A stretch of 64,000 nucleotides of DNA from Streptomyces sp. ISL-100 (lineage in GTDB: Bacteria; Actinomycetota; Actinomycetes; Streptomycetales; Streptomycetaceae): positions 62,001 to 126,000 of the forward strand of contig NZ_JAGGOK010000025.1 in NCBI RefSeq assembly GCF_018614615.1, read 5' to 3'. The first letter of the stretch is position 1, and the number at the start of each line of letters is the position of its first letter. Below, piece by piece: positions 1 through 9,155 of this stretch. Position numbers and translations under genes: made by a program. The notes under the pieces are model-generated. The model searched no databases, was not told the DNA's origin, and was given only the letters and a program-made list of their open reading frames with translations.

Positions 1-70
1 CGCCGGATCGCCTGGTGTATAACCGGCCGGTTCCAAATTTTTTCCCCGCCGAGTGAAAGATGGACTTCCC

Positions 71-541
71 ATGCCGCCAGCGACGGAAATTGTCGAAAAT
101 TCAGATGTTTCGACGGACGAGCCGAAGGGAATGAACTGGCGCGCAATTGCCGTCGCTCTTACGCTTCTGGTCGCCTGCGGCGGTCTCGTCGGTTACGGCA
201 TCCTCGACACGCCGGACAAGCCGAAGCCCCGCACCGTCCCCACCGCCGAGGTGACCTACGAGGTCACCGGCGAGGGCACCGCCGACATCTCCTACCTCGC
301 CCGCAACGAGGCCGGGGACGCCACCGTTGTGTCCGGTGTGAAGCTGCCGTGGAAGAAGTCCGTACAGGTGCCGGTCGGCAAGGCGCCCACCGTCTACATC
401 ACCCTGGACGAGAAGGGCGGCGAGGTCAGCTGCACCCTCGCCATTCGCGGCAAGCACGTCCAGCGCGCCATGGCCATGGGCAAGTTCGGCCGCGCTACCT
501 GCACCGGTGCGCTGCCCAAGGCCGACGGGAGCATCGGCTGA
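71..541 (+). CDS. small membrane protein, MmpS-like
   Basis: A 156-residue protein with a cytoplasmic N-terminus, one hydrophobic segment at about residues 23-42 (AIAVALTLLVACGG) and an extracytoplasmic beta-rich domain containing VTYEVTGEGTADISYL. This layout resembles MmpS-type transport accessory proteins, which are single-span proteins with a small beta-sandwich. The ATG at 71 is preferred over an in-frame GTG at 53 because it gives the usual short N-tail. The stop overlaps the start of the next gene (TGATG), so the two are probably translationally coupled. The exact role is unknown; the coupling suggests a link with the secreted amidase. Confidence 0.65.
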   Translation: MPPATEIVENSDVSTDEPKGMNWRAIAVALTLLVACGGLVGYGILDTPDKPKPRTVPTAEVTYEVTGEGTADISYLARNEAGDATVVSGVKLPWKKSVQVPVGKAPTVYITLDEKGGEVSCTLAIRGKHVQRAMAMGKFGRATCTGALPKADGSIG

Positions 542-2997
542 TGCGCGCCACTGTCTCCCGCACCGCCGTGCTGCTCGCCGCGACGTCCCTTGTCGCCGGC
601 TCACTCGGCCTCGTCGGCCCCGCCGCGTTCGCGGACGCGCCGGCCACCACCCCAGCGAAGTCCGGCACTCTGGACACCGTCGCCGTCCCGGCCGGCAGCG
701 ACCCGGCGGTCCGCGCGCTCGCGCCGCGCACCACCCGCCCGTTCAGCCTCCTCGGCCTCACCTGGGACGACCCGTACGCCCAACTCGGCGGTACGGCCGA
801 GGTCCGCACCCGGGACAGCCGCACCGGTACCTGGTCCGGCTGGCGTGCGCTGGACACGGATGCACGAACGCCGGAGAGCGGGCCCGAGCACGCCAAGCCC
901 GGACTGCGCGCCGGGACCCAGCCCCTGTGGACCGGTCCCTCGGACGGCGTACAGCTGCGCGCGTCCGCCAAGCGCAATCTCCCGGAGGGGCTGCGGGTGG
1001 AACTGGTCGACCCTGAGGGCGCCGCCACGGCGACGACTACCCCTACCGCTTCAGCCTCGGCTTCCGCCACCCCCACCGCCGCCCCGCAGCCGCCCGTCAC
1101 CTCGCGGGCCGGCTGGGGCGCCGACGAGTCGATCGTCGGCGGCCCGCCGACGTACACGACCGACACCAAGGCCATCTTCGTCCACCACACGGCGGGGACG
1201 AACGACTACACCTGCGCCGAGTCCGCTTCGCTCATCCGGGGCATCTTCACCTACCACGTGAAGAGCCAGGGCTGGAACGACATCGGCTACCACTTCCTCG
1301 TCGACAAGTGCGGCACCATCTTCGAGGGCCGCGCGGGCGGCATCGACAAGCCCATCCAGGGCGCGCACACCTACGGCTTCAACACCGACACCAGCAGCAT
1401 CTCGGTCCTCGGTGACTACAACACCGCCACCGCCACACCCGCCGTCCGCGAGTCCGTCGCCAAGGTCGCCGCCTGGAAGCTCGGCCTGTACGGGCACAAC
1501 CCCACCAGCACCGTGACGCTGACCGCCGGCGCCGACAACGGCAAGTACACGGCGGGCCAGAAGGTCGTCATGGACCGGATCTCCGGTCACCGCGACGGCT
1601 ACCCGACCGAGTGCCCCGGCAGCAACCTCTACGCCGACCTCCCCGCCATCCGCACGGCCGCCGCCGCCGCCAGCACACCGGCCGAGCGAGGCGACTTCAA
1701 CCGCGAAGGGCACGCCGACCTCGCCGTCGGGCTCCCCCGCGCGAGCGCCGGGACGCTGAGCGGCGCGGGCCAGGTGACCGTCGTCCCCGGCGGGCGCAGC
1801 GGCCCCCAGACGGCGTACAAGATCGTGGTCAACCAGGAGACGACCGGTGTGCCCGGCGGCTCGGAGACCGGTGACGCCTTCGGCGGGGCCACGGCGTACG
1901 GGGACGTGGACCGCGACGGTTTCGCGGATCTCGTCGTCGCCGCGCCGGGCGAGGAGATCACGGCAGGGGCCACCGACGAAGGCGTACTGACCGTGCTGCG
2001 CGGTACGGCGAACGGGTTCGTCTCCCATCCGTCGATGCTCAGCGTCCCGGCCGCCTCCCGGCAGAGCGGCGACCGCTTCGGCGAGGCACTCGCCACCGGC
2101 GACTTCGACCACGACGGCGGCGACGACATCCTCGCCGTCGCGCCCGGCAGCGGCCGGGCCTGGGCCGTCGACGGCGCCGACCACACCTTCTCCGCCGCAC
2201 TCGCTCTCGCTTCCGGCCCCGTACAGGACGCCGACGTCACCACCGGCGACTTCGACCGCGACGGTTACGACGACGCCGCCCTCACCTTCCGTACGCCCGA
2301 AGGCGCGACGCCCCTGGTCGTGGTGTCCGGTTCCGCGACCGGCCTGCGCACCGACGCGCCCGCCGTACTGCACGGCGCCGGCGGCCGGTCGCTGGCCTCT
2401 GGCGACCTCAACGGCGACGGTTACGCCGACCTGGCCGTCGGCCGCCCCGGCGCACCGAACGGCGGCCAGATCGCCACCTTCCACGGTTCCGCCACCGGCC
2501 TCACCAGCACGGGGGCGGCCGTCCTCGACCAGGCCACCGAAGGCGTCCCCGGCGATCCCGCTGACGGCGACTCGCTCGGCACGTCGGTCGCGGCCGCGGA
2601 CACCGACGCGGACGGGTACGCCGACGTACTGGCCGGCATCCCCGGCAAGGACGTCACCACGGCGGCCACCGACGCGGGCGCGGTACTGCGCGTACCCGGT
2701 TCCGCGGGCGGACTGGGCGCGGCAGGCTCGGCGGCGTACGACACGGACCAGCCCGGCATGCCGGGCGCCGCCGAGGCGGGCGACCGCCTGGGATCGGCGG
2801 TGACTCTGGACGACCTCACCGGCGACGGGTACGCCGACCTCGGCATCGGCGCCGACGGCGAGAACACCGACGACGGCACCGTGCTCGCACTTGCCGCCGG
2901 CGCGACCGGGATCGTACCGACGAGCGGCCTCTACGCCGGCCCGGTGACGCTCGGCGCGTCCACGGGCTCCCGCGTGGGAGAGGTACTGGCCCCGTAA
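541..2997 (+). CDS. secreted N-acetylmuramoyl-L-alanine amidase (PGRP domain) with FG-GAP repeats
   Basis: An 818-residue exported protein. A signal peptide ends near AFADAPA (about residue 32). A beta domain follows (PFSLLGLTWDDP), then a Thr/Ser/Ala-Pro linker at about 160-186, then an amidase_2/PGRP domain at about 187-375. Predicted zinc and catalytic residues are present: His215/216 in VHHTAG, Tyr250 in GYHFLV, His350 in SGHRDG and Cys358 in ECPG. The C-terminal half has several FG-GAP/VCBS repeats with calcium-binding DxNxDGxxDL loops such as DLNGDGYADLAVG. Such enzymes cut the bond between N-acetylmuramic acid and the stem peptide; the propeller may bind wall polymers. It is translationally coupled to the upstream small membrane protein and has a close paralog just downstream. 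Confidence 0.9.
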   Translation: MRATVSRTAVLLAATSLVAGSLGLVGPAAFADAPATTPAKSGTLDTVAVPAGSDPAVRALAPRTTRPFSLLGLTWDDPYAQLGGTAEVRTRDSRTGTWSGWRALDTDARTPESGPEHAKPGLRAGTQPLWTGPSDGVQLRASAKRNLPEGLRVELVDPEGAATATTTPTASASASATPTAAPQPPVTSRAGWGADESIVGGPPTYTTDTKAIFVHHTAGTNDYTCAESASLIRGIFTYHVKSQGWNDIGYHFLVDKCGTIFEGRAGGIDKPIQGAHTYGFNTDTSSISVLGDYNTATATPAVRESVAKVAAWKLGLYGHNPTSTVTLTAGADNGKYTAGQKVVMDRISGHRDGYPTECPGSNLYADLPAIRTAAAAASTPAERGDFNREGHADLAVGLPRASAGTLSGAGQVTVVPGGRSGPQTAYKIVVNQETTGVPGGSETGDAFGGATAYGDVDRDGFADLVVAAPGEEITAGATDEGVLTVLRGTANGFVSHPSMLSVPAASRQSGDRFGEALATGDFDHDGGDDILAVAPGSGRAWAVDGADHTFSAALALASGPVQDADVTTGDFDRDGYDDAALTFRTPEGATPLVVVSGSATGLRTDAPAVLHGAGGRSLASGDLNGDGYADLAVGRPGAPNGGQIATFHGSATGLTSTGAAVLDQATEGVPGDPADGDSLGTSVAAADTDADGYADVLAGIPGKDVTTAATDAGAVLRVPGSAGGLGAAGSAAYDTDQPGMPGAAEAGDRLGSAVTLDDLTGDGYADLGIGADGENTDDGTVLALAAGATGIVPTSGLYAGPVTLGASTGSRVGEVLAP

Positions 2998-3205
2998 CGG
3001 AGCCGGCGGGGGCGGCGGGTCATCGCCGTCGCCCCGCGACGCCGCAGTGATCTGCGCCACAACCCCGCCGACCAGCGTGACGTTTGCGCGGCACGACTCG
3101 CTGGGTAAAACAGGCGGCCTCCGCGTGAGGTTCGCCGCAAGTGAACTCTCATGAGGGGTAAGGGATTTGAGCCCGCGCAAGTCGCATGCCTACAGACCGC
3201 TGAGC

Positions 3206-5941
3206 ATGAAACGCCGAGCATGGCTGACCGTCGGCGCGGTCGTACTCGGCGGTGCAGGGGCCGTAACCGTCGCCATCGCCAATCCCGACGCGGACCCGGC
3301 GCAGGACGGACTGAAGCCGCGCAAGGCCGAGGTGCACTCCCTCACCTTCAAGGGGACCGGTGCCGAGAAGCGCGAGCTGCCGCGCACCGGTACCGACCCC
3401 TTCTCGCTGGTCGGTGTCACGTGGGCCGACCCGGACGCGGAGATCGACGGCGAGGCGGAGGTGCGTACGCGCAACCGCGAGACCGGCGAGTGGGGCAAGT
3501 GGCTCGAGGTGCACCTCGACCAGCACCTGGCCGAGAAGCGCGACGCCAAGGCCAAGCTGCCCGGTATGTCCGAACCGCTGTGGGTCGGGCCCTCCGACGC
3601 CGTCGAGGCACGCATCGTGCGCGCCGACGGCACCGAGACCGCCGGTCTGCCCAAGGGTCTCGAACTGACCCTGGTGGACCCGGGCGTCACGCCCAAGGAG
3701 GCCAAGGCGCCGGGCGCGGACGCGCAGAGCGCGGCATTCGCCGCGCTCGCCGCCGAGGAGACCCCGACGCCGACCGAAACGGCGACGGAGACGGCCACCA
3801 CGGTCCCGACGACGGAGCCGGAGCCCACCGACACCGCGACCGAGTCGGCCACGCCGACCGACACCGCGACGGCCACGCCGTCCGACACCGCCACGCCCAC
3901 GGACACGGCGACCCCCACGGTCACGCCGACCGACACCGCCACGCCGACGCCGACCGTCCCGACCGCGCCGCCGTCCACCGTGACCCGGCCGCCGATGACC
4001 CTGCGCGCGGGGTGGGGCCCGGACAAGTCGCTCGCCACGAACTACAGCGACCCCGAGTACATCGACAAGGTCCAGGCCGTCTTCATTCACCACACGGTCG
4101 ACTCGAACAACTACAGCTGCGCCGAGTCCCCGGCGATGATCCGGGCGATCTACGCGTACCACGTGACCCCGCGCCCGGGCTACGACGGCTGGAAGGACAT
4201 CGGCTACAACTTCCTCGTCGACAAGTGCGGCCAGATCTTCGAGGGCCGTGAGGGCGGCGCCGACCTGCCCGTCCTCGGCGCGCACACGTACGGCTTCAAC
4301 TCCTACTCCACCGGCATCGCGCTGCTCGGCAACTTCGAGACGGGCAAGCCCACCCAGGCCGCCCTCGACTCGGCCGCGCGCGTCGCCGCCTGGAAGCTCG
4401 GCCAGTACGGCGTCAGCCCGACCGGCACGGTCACGCTGGAAGCGGCCGCCGACACCGGCGTGTACAACAAGGGTGAGAAGGCCACCCTCAACACCATCTC
4501 CGGCCACCGCGACGGCTTCGCCACCGCGTGCCCCGGCGCCAACCTGTACAGCAAGCTGCCGGCGATCCGTAAGTTCGCGGCAGGCGCGGGCCGCAACTCC
4601 GCGATCCCGACGACCGACTTCAACCGCGACGGCGTCACCGACCTCGCCGTCGGTACGCCGAAGGTCGCGAGCGGCGACGGCACCATCACCGTGCTGCCCG
4701 GCTCCACGGACGGCCCGGTCGCCGACGCCGAGTCCCGCCGCAGCCTGAACCAGAACAGCCCCGGCGTCCCCGGCAGCTCCGAGGGCGACGACCGCTTCGG
4801 TTCCTCGTCGGCGTACGGCGACGTGAACGGCGACGGCTTCGCCGACCTGGTCGTCGGCGCGCCCGGCGAGAACGGCACGTCCACCCAGACCAACACCGGC
4901 TCCGTCACGGTCATGTACGGCCCCGGGCTCACCTCCGGCACGGCGTACTGGACCAACGAGGCCACCCGCACCGCCGGTGAGGCCCTCGGCGCGACCGTCG
5001 CCACCGGCGACTTCAACGCCGACGGCAAGTCCGACGTCTTTTCCGTCGCACCGGGCAAGCCGGGCCGCTGGTGGGCCTGGGACTCCAAGACGGGCGCCGC
5101 GAAGAACGGTTACCTCAACACGGCGGCGTACACCGGCTCCGTCTCGTACGCCTCCGCCGCGAGCGGCGACTTCAACCGCGACGGCTACGCCGACGTGGCG
5201 GTCTCCTACCGCGACCCGGCGGGCACGGGCCGCCTGCTGTGGCTGAAGGGCTCGTCGTCCGGTCTCCAGCGCGTCGGCATCCTGACCGCCAAGGGCGGCC
5301 GTTCGCTCGCCTCCGGCGACATCAACGGTGACGGCTACACCGACCTCGCCGTCGGCCAGCCGTCCGCCACCGAGTCGGGTCACACCGCCAAGGGCGGCGC
5401 GGTCAGCGCCGTGTTCGGTTCGTCGACCGGCCTCACCTCCACCGGCGTCAAGACCTTCCACCAGGACACGACGAGCGTTCCGGGCGGCGGCGAGACCGGT
5501 GACGACCTCGGTGCGTCCGTCTCCATCGGCGACGTCAACCTCGACGGGTACGGCGACATCCTCGCCGGTCTGCCGGGCGAGGACCTGACCCGCAGCGGCG
5601 TCTCGTACGCCAACGCCGGCCAGACCCTCCTGCTGCTCGGTACGTCCACCGGTCCGACCGGCACGGGCTCCGTCGCCTACTCCCAGGACACCTCGGGTGT
5701 TCCGGGCGCGGCCGAGGCCAACGACCGCTTCGGCTCGGCGGTCTCGCTGACCGACCTGTCCGGGTACACCCGGGCGGACCTGGCGATTGGCGCGGACGGC
5801 GAGGACGCTAACAACGGCACCGTCCTCCAGCTCGACAACAGCAGCACGTCGGGCGTCGTCACCTCCTCCGGCATTTACTACGGCCGTTCGTCGCTCGGCG
5901 CCCCGGCGGGCGTCAACATCGGCAAGGTGCTCAGCCCGTAA
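3206..5941 (+). CDS. second secreted PGRP-type amidase with FG-GAP repeats
   Basis: A 911-residue paralog of the preceding gene with the same domain order: N-terminal hydrophobic signal (RRAWLTVGAVVLGGAGAV), beta domain (PFSLVGVTWADPDAEIDG), a Thr/Pro-rich linker of about 70 residues built from T(A/P)T repeats, a PGRP amidase domain, then FG-GAP repeats. Zinc-site residues His295/296 (IHHTVD) and the GHRDG...ACPG motif are kept, so it should be active. The ATG at 3206 starts directly at MKRR; an upstream TTG at 3167 would add 13 residues without a better signal. Both paralogs end in a similar motif (G-K/E-V-L-x-P). A strong terminator follows. Confidence 0.9.
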   Translation: MKRRAWLTVGAVVLGGAGAVTVAIANPDADPAQDGLKPRKAEVHSLTFKGTGAEKRELPRTGTDPFSLVGVTWADPDAEIDGEAEVRTRNRETGEWGKWLEVHLDQHLAEKRDAKAKLPGMSEPLWVGPSDAVEARIVRADGTETAGLPKGLELTLVDPGVTPKEAKAPGADAQSAAFAALAAEETPTPTETATETATTVPTTEPEPTDTATESATPTDTATATPSDTATPTDTATPTVTPTDTATPTPTVPTAPPSTVTRPPMTLRAGWGPDKSLATNYSDPEYIDKVQAVFIHHTVDSNNYSCAESPAMIRAIYAYHVTPRPGYDGWKDIGYNFLVDKCGQIFEGREGGADLPVLGAHTYGFNSYSTGIALLGNFETGKPTQAALDSAARVAAWKLGQYGVSPTGTVTLEAAADTGVYNKGEKATLNTISGHRDGFATACPGANLYSKLPAIRKFAAGAGRNSAIPTTDFNRDGVTDLAVGTPKVASGDGTITVLPGSTDGPVADAESRRSLNQNSPGVPGSSEGDDRFGSSSAYGDVNGDGFADLVVGAPGENGTSTQTNTGSVTVMYGPGLTSGTAYWTNEATRTAGEALGATVATGDFNADGKSDVFSVAPGKPGRWWAWDSKTGAAKNGYLNTAAYTGSVSYASAASGDFNRDGYADVAVSYRDPAGTGRLLWLKGSSSGLQRVGILTAKGGRSLASGDINGDGYTDLAVGQPSATESGHTAKGGAVSAVFGSSTGLTSTGVKTFHQDTTSVPGGGETGDDLGASVSIGDVNLDGYGDILAGLPGEDLTRSGVSYANAGQTLLLLGTSTGPTGTGSVAYSQDTSGVPGAAEANDRFGSAVSLTDLSGYTRADLAIGADGEDANNGTVLQLDNSSTSGVVTSSGIYYGRSSLGAPAGVNIGKVLSP

Positions 5942-5962
5942 CACCCGCCCCACACGCACGCC

Positions 5963-5995
5963 CCGGGGCCCCTCCGACAAAAGGAGGGGCCCCGG
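5963..5995 (+). terminator. rho-independent terminator after the amidase pair
   Basis: A 13-bp perfect G/C-rich stem (CCGGGGCCCCTCC paired with its complement) with a 7-nt loop GACAAAA, followed by TTGTATTT. It lies 22 nt after the amidase stop and should end that transcript before the lipoprotein gene. Confidence 0.9.
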
Positions 5996-6034
5996 TTGTA
6001 TTTCCACCGCTTTACCTACCTACCGAAGGCAGCC

Positions 6035-6808
6035 ATGAAGACCCTCACTTCACGCCGTCTCGCGCCGGCCGTCACCGCCGCCGCCCTGCTGGCCGCTCTC
6101 GCAACCGGCTGTTCGGGCTCGAACCCGGCGTCACCCGCCAAGAACGCCCAAGACGCCAAGGACGCCAAGCCGACAGCGGAGCAGCCCGCGCAGCCCGCCG
6201 ACCAGCCCGCCGGCGCGGTCCTGACGGCTGCCCAGTTGAAGGCAGCGCTCGTGACCCCCGCCGACGCCAAGGGCTTCGAGGGCGTGGACAACGCCCCCAC
6301 CCCCGTCCGCCCCAAGTCCGACAAGCCGGAGTGCGGCCCCCTCGCCGACGCGACGGCCTCCGGAACAGCCCGTACCCCCGAGGCCAAGGCCTGGTCCAGC
6401 CGCAACTACAGCTCCGGCACCACGCCCGGCCTGTCCACCACCACCAGCCTCTTCTCGTACGAGGGCGAGGGCGCCCAGCAGACGCTCGACAGCATGCGCA
6501 AGGCGGTCACCGACTGCGCCGGCGGCTTCTCGACCAGCGGCAACAACGGCGGCGCCACGATCAAGTACGTCTCGGTGAAGCCGGGAGAGAGCGCGAAGGC
6601 CGCCGACGGCTCGGTGTCCTGGGTCATGACGGGCGAGGCCGGCGGCACGCAGATCCCGATGCACCTCACGGCGGTGCGCGAGGACAACACAGTGGCGCTC
6701 TTCTTCACGATCCACCTCACCGACCCGTCGAAGTCGAAGCTCCCGCGGGCCCTCTTCGACAGCCAGACCGCCAAGCTGGCGGAGCACGCCGGCAAGGGCG
6801 CGAGCTGA
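6035..6808 (+). CDS. secreted lipoprotein of unknown function
   Basis: A 257-residue protein starting at MKTLTSRRLAP, with a hydrophobic stretch and a lipobox LATGC; the Cys near residue 26 should be lipidated. An Ala/Pro/Lys/Asp-rich linker follows (DAKDAKPTAEQPAQPADQP), then a folded domain of about 190 residues (AAQLKAALVTPADAKGFE ... FFTIHLTDPSKSK). This resembles the many Streptomyces sensor-like lipoproteins of unknown role. It begins 40 nt after the terminator hairpin, so it likely has its own promoter in the short AT-richer stretch at 5996-6030. Confidence 0.8.
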   Translation: MKTLTSRRLAPAVTAAALLAALATGCSGSNPASPAKNAQDAKDAKPTAEQPAQPADQPAGAVLTAAQLKAALVTPADAKGFEGVDNAPTPVRPKSDKPECGPLADATASGTARTPEAKAWSSRNYSSGTTPGLSTTTSLFSYEGEGAQQTLDSMRKAVTDCAGGFSTSGNNGGATIKYVSVKPGESAKAADGSVSWVMTGEAGGTQIPMHLTAVREDNTVALFFTIHLTDPSKSKLPRALFDSQTAKLAEHAGKGAS

Positions 6809-6930
6809 GCTTCGACGACTGGGACGTCATCCGCGCGCGCTGTCCTGGTTCGAAGCGCTGTGGCAGGCCGGGCACGAGGAACTGACGGCGCGGTACGGGC
6901 AGCCCTGTGCCCCCTCGGAGGTCGTGGGTG

Positions 6931-7518
6931 TCAGCCGCTGCTGCGGGCCCGGCGCGACGCCGCGGCCCGCAGCACGCGCTTGCCTTCGTTGGAGAGCTGG
7001 AGGGCGTGGTTCAGTCCGCCGCCCGAGTCCTCGGACAGCATTTCGAGGAGCTGGCACTGGCGGCGCAGTTCGCCGGCCGTGAGCGGGCTGATGCCGTCGG
7101 TCTCGCCGTTCCGGTACGCCTTCACCCGCGCCTCGTCGCCGCCCGGCGGCACCCCGTCCAGCCGCAGATGGACCTCCAGCACAGCGGCCGAGCAGTCCTC
7201 GGCCCACTCGCGCAGCGCGGTCGCGTCGTAGGCGGTGGGGACTGCGGCGGCCATGCGGATGGCGAAGCCGGCCAGTTCGCCGGGGGCGGCCCCGGCGACC
7301 CGCTCCACCACGGCGGCGACCCTGCGCAGCCGGCCGAGCCACGCGTCGCCGCCCTCGACCGCGACCCACAGCGGCCGGAGCGCCTCATCCGTGTCGAGGC
7401 CGATACGCCCGGCACCGTCGACGTACTCCAGCAGGGGCAGGCAGCGGTCCAGGCAGGCCACCGCGCTCGCCGCCAGGGCCCGTTCGTCGGCGCGGCCGAT
7501 CAGTTCCACCAGGGTCAC
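6931..7518 (-). CDS. hypothetical protein
   Basis: A 195-residue, mostly alpha-helical, Ala/Arg/Leu-rich cytosolic protein (MTLVELIGRADERALAASAV ...). There is no signal peptide, membrane segment or catalytic motif that I recognise. Codon third positions are strongly G/C in this frame, which supports it over the antisense reading. It is oriented with the next hypothetical gene (7627-8133) and may share its transcript, although 108 nt separate them. Function unknown. Confidence 0.6.
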   Translation of the reverse strand: MTLVELIGRADERALAASAVACLDRCLPLLEYVDGAGRIGLDTDEALRPLWVAVEGGDAWLGRLRRVAAVVERVAGAAPGELAGFAIRMAAAVPTAYDATALREWAEDCSAAVLEVHLRLDGVPPGGDEARVKAYRNGETDGISPLTAGELRRQCQLLEMLSEDSGGGLNHALQLSNEGKRVLRAAASRRARSSG

Positions 7519-7626
7519 GGTGCCTCCCTCGGCACTGCAGGGCCCGCTCGGTGCGGACCTTCTCCTTCCGTCTGCGTACCGCGCCGCGTTTACGTCACAG
7601 TGCGCTCACCGGCCGGTCACCGACGA

Positions 7627-8133
7627 TCACAGCCCGAGCCGGTCAAGGAAGCGCGCGAAGAGCTCCTCGGCCACCGGATCCGCCTCTTCGCGCAGTACGT
7701 CGAGCAGTGCGCCCGGGGCCACCGTCCGCCCGGTCGCGGCCGCCCACTCAGCCGCTTTCGCCGCGGCTTTCTCCGGCGACAGGAACAGGTCCTCCAGGAC
7801 CAGCCCGTCGGCGCTCAGGTAGCCCGCCATCGCCTCGCGCCCCAGGCAGCCGAACCAGGACCCGGCCGCCGTCGCGGTGGTGGCGGCCTCCAGGACCACG
7901 CAGTCGCTGTCCATGACGAACGCGAACAGCGCGGGCATCCCCGTCTCTCCGCATACGCCGCGGGCGAGCGCCCCCATGTCACCGACCTGCGGCTCACTCG
8001 GCCGCACCCACACCTGCCAGCCGTCCCCACGCGTCTCGTGGAGCGTCAGCCCTTCCCGTACGTCCGCGAGCGCGGCCAGCTCGGCGAGCGGCCGCCCGCT
8101 GCGGCCCACCACGAAGTAACCCCAGAAACCCAT
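7627..8133 (-). CDS. hypothetical protein
   Basis: A 168-residue soluble protein beginning MGFWGYFVVGRSGRPLAEL, with a hydrophobic core strand (PALFAFVMDSDCVVLEAAT) and a helical C-terminus rich in Glu and Ala. It looks like a small actinobacterial alpha/beta protein of unknown role. No catalytic motif was identified. The start is the ATG whose complement lies at 8131-8133. It is divergent from nothing nearby and lies downstream of the DUF4328 gene on the same strand, with only 42 nt between them. Confidence 0.65.
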   Translation of the reverse strand: MGFWGYFVVGRSGRPLAELAALADVREGLTLHETRGDGWQVWVRPSEPQVGDMGALARGVCGETGMPALFAFVMDSDCVVLEAATTATAAGSWFGCLGREAMAGYLSADGLVLEDLFLSPEKAAAKAAEWAAATGRTVAPGALLDVLREEADPVAEELFARFLDRLGL

Positions 8134-8175
8134 GCTCCGCTCCCCCCACGGCGCTCAACAGTGCTGTCGCTGCTG

Positions 8176-9009
8176 TCACATTCTGCCCACATCAAGTCGC
8201 GTCGCGGGCGGCTCAGTTGAAACAGCGGGCCCGCCAGTGGCCTTGAGGTGCTGCATGCGCGTCAGCGCGCGTACGAAGAGGATCGCCAGCACGGCGGCCG
8301 CGATGTCGAGCAGGTCGGCGACGACCAGCTGGTCGAGGGCGTCGCGGATGTCGGCCGGCGCCTCGGCAGCGTCGTAGCGCCTGGTGGCGAACCGGCCGTA
8401 CAGCAACGACACCACCCAGGCCGTCCACCACAGGTCGAGGACGAGCTTCGGCTCCCTCTTGCCGGTCTCCAGCCCGTACGGATCAACCCTGCTCGCCGCC
8501 CAGACGTCGACGGCGATCCCGCGCGGCATCCACAGGTTGGCGATCGGAATGAACCAGGTGCCGATCGCCCAGCCCGGCCCTCTGCGCTGGAGGTCGGGAG
8601 CGAAGACGTCGGCGTTGCGCCGCACCCGGAAGAACCAGACGAGGAAGACGACAGCCGTCGCCACCACTGCGGGGGCGTATATCTGCGACGACCAGACCAG
8701 CAGGGTCTGGCTCTGGTCGATCTCCTCTGCGGCGATGGCGGAGAAGCCCTCCGACGCCAGCTCACTCCACTGACCGCGCGAGCGGAACAGCGCGAAGAGG
8801 GAGAAGCAGTCGGCCGCGATGACGGCGCCCAGCAGCGCCGTCACGGCGTACGAGAGTCCGACCGGCGAGCGGAGCACCGCCGTCGGCCCGGACAGCGGCA
8901 CCGCGGGCGCGCGCGGCGGCGGCGCCGAGTTGGCGGCGGCGATCACGCAGCCGCCGCAGAGCCCTTCACCGGTCGTGGCCTTTTCCGTACCGCAGTTCGC
9001 GCACAGCAT
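8176..9009 (-). CDS. DUF4328 membrane protein with N-terminal zinc ribbon
   Basis: A 277-residue protein. Residues 1-21 carry a zinc-ribbon pattern, MLCANCGTEKATTGEGLCGGC (two CxxC pairs), followed by a Pro/Ala linker and about six hydrophobic segments (SYAVTALLGAVIAADCFSLFALF, VVATAVVFLVWFFRVRRNADVF and others). The motif GWAIGTWFIPIANLWMPRGIA is characteristic of DUF4328. The start at MLCANC is chosen because it opens the zinc ribbon; longer upstream reading frames have no such content. The molecular role of this family is not known. Confidence 0.85.
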   Translation of the reverse strand: MLCANCGTEKATTGEGLCGGCVIAAANSAPPPRAPAVPLSGPTAVLRSPVGLSYAVTALLGAVIAADCFSLFALFRSRGQWSELASEGFSAIAAEEIDQSQTLLVWSSQIYAPAVVATAVVFLVWFFRVRRNADVFAPDLQRRGPGWAIGTWFIPIANLWMPRGIAVDVWAASRVDPYGLETGKREPKLVLDLWWTAWVVSLLYGRFATRRYDAAEAPADIRDALDQLVVADLLDIAAAVLAILFVRALTRMQHLKATGGPAVSTEPPATRLDVGRM

Positions 9010-9155
9010 GGCTGGGCAGCCCCCCCAAGAGCGCCGGGACGCCCCTCCCCAGAGGCGTGAAGAATGTGCGGACGCCGGGCGGCGGCTGCATGCGGAAGAT
9101 ACGCCGCCGCCGACCGGGCCGTCCATCACGAACCCACAGCTCAGGCCGTACGTGC

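Noticed and set aside
1051..6007. Long minus-strand open frames (709 and 952 codons) opposite the amidases
   Set aside because: They are Gly/Arg/Val-rich shadows produced by the GC-biased codons of the amidase genes; the plus strand has signal peptides, domains and zinc motifs.
6812..6930. Protein-like fragments (FDDWDVIRAR and WFEALWQAGHEELTARYGQP) in two frames after the lipoprotein
   Set aside because: They could be the remains of a small gene, but there is no start, no family match that I recognise and less than 120 nt, so no feature is claimed.
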